Below, piece by piece: positions 63,542 through 64,000 of a stretch of 64,000 bases of DNA. Position numbers and translations under genes: made by a program. How positions within the stretch are numbered: position 1 is the stretch's first letter; each line of letters opens with the position of its first letter. This DNA comes from CBDBFH01 sp965204775 (lineage in GTDB: Bacteria > Pseudomonadota > Alphaproteobacteria > JAPOUT01 > G958296285), in assembly GCA_965204775.1 (NCBI GenBank), contig CBDBFH010000024.1, forward strand, positions 25,559 through 89,558, given 5' to 3'. The notes under the pieces were generated by a model that had not been told where the DNA came from, ran no database searches, and saw only the letters and a list, made by a program, of their open reading frames with translations.

Positions 63542-64000
63542 ATGAAAAAAGCCGCCGCATTCACCATCACCACCGGGCCGCTGCCCGGATCGCGCAAGGT
63601 CTTGCAGGGGCCGCTACAGGTTCCTTCGCGCGAGATCGCTCTCGACCCTTCCGCCAACGAGCCGCCGGTGCGCCTCTACGACACCTCCGGCCCCTATACC
63701 GACCCCGAAGCAAAAATCGACATCGAAAAAGGCCTCGAACCGCGCCGCTCCCCCTGGATCGCCGGACGCGGCGACGCCGAAGCCTGCCAGCCCCGCCCCC
63801 TCGCCTCCCTCGATAACGGCAACGCCTCGGGCAAAAACCTCGCCCGGCCCTTCCCTGATCTGCGACCCCCCTTGCGCGGCAAAAAGGGAAAACCCCTCAC
63901 CCAGCTCGAATACGCTCAGGCCGGAATCATCACACAGGAAATGGAATTCGCCGCCGCGCGTGAAAACGCTGCGCGTAAAAACGCTACGCGTAAAAACGCC
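63542..64000 (+). CDS. thiC: Phosphomethylpyrimidine synthase, N-terminal part (cut by window end)
   Basis: 153 residues are visible, with AGGAG before ATG 63542. The N-terminal ThiC motifs are present: SREIALDPSANEPPVRLYDTSGPYTDP, PWIAGRGDAEA and LTQLEYAQAGIITQEMEF. ThiC is a radical-SAM enzyme making the thiamin pyrimidine; its cluster cysteines lie outside the window. At about residue 138, where the family has AIREN, the sequence expands into three 15-base tandem units encoding AARENAARKNATRKNA. The repeat continues to the edge. Confidence 0.93.
   Translation, partial: MKKAAAFTITTGPLPGSRKVLQGPLQVPSREIALDPSANEPPVRLYDTSGPYTDPEAKIDIEKGLEPRRSPWIAGRGDAEACQPRPLASLDNGNASGKNLARPFPDLRPPLRGKKGKPLTQLEYAQAGIITQEMEFAAARENAARKNATRKNA

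Overview
This window comes from a high-GC alphaproteobacterium. The evidence is the 16S sequence, the tRNA-Ile/tRNA-Ala pair behind 16S, an alphaproteobacterial-type initiator tRNA, short HisG with HisZ, class Ia ribonucleotide reductase, and many small outer-membrane beta-barrels. I cannot place it below class level. Most of it is ordinary dense chromosome with GC-biased codons. The clearest visibly AT-richer islands are about 25.2-26.9 kb, 41.2-44.1 kb and 60.2-60.7 kb.

Layout. 0-4 kb: end of a cyclopropane fatty acid synthase gene, a DUF4396-type membrane protein, a thioesterase, and two related membrane proteins, one with pentapeptide repeats. A block of ATTCCC-N8-GGGAAT repeats follows. 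4-12 kb: a small XRE regulator, the glyoxylate-shunt genes aceB and aceA, a TonB-like gene, and hisS-hisZ-hisG. 12-24 kb: groESL, an outer-membrane protein, a candidate small RNA, a thiolase, a surface subtilase, nrdAB, a porin, and a small phage-type lysis cassette. 24.9-26.9 kb: a tRNA-Thr locus interrupted by a 1.8 kb element that carries a ParA-type ATPase and a partner gene but no integrase.

27-36.6 kb: the rRNA genes. 16S-tRNA-Ile-tRNA-Ala is separated from 23S-5S by about 4.8 kb holding three outer-membrane proteins and one opposite-strand TonB/TolA-like gene. A terminator and a second promoter/leader lie between them, so the locus behaves as two units. 36.7-41.1 kb: a VOC protein, then methyltransferase and glycosyltransferase genes that look like surface-glycan decoration, then the initiator tRNA.

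41.3-44.0 kb: an AT-rich two-gene island encoding a cytosine-5 DNA methyltransferase and a GHKL (MutL/MORC-like) ATPase whose C-terminus carries an RxxxxH HEPN-like motif. No nuclease gene accompanies them, so this is a strong candidate for an unusual defence system. 44.4-63.1 kb: lipid or isoprenoid-type catabolism and redox genes (two close P450 paralogues, DUF2855, several SDRs, acyl-CoA synthetase, MetY-type enzyme, porin, beta-lactamase-fold hydrolase, DUF1330 and VOC proteins). The window ends in another repeat block and the start of thiC.

Four genes carry apparent frameshifts, each at or next to a G or C run. They may be assembly errors rather than real pseudogenes.
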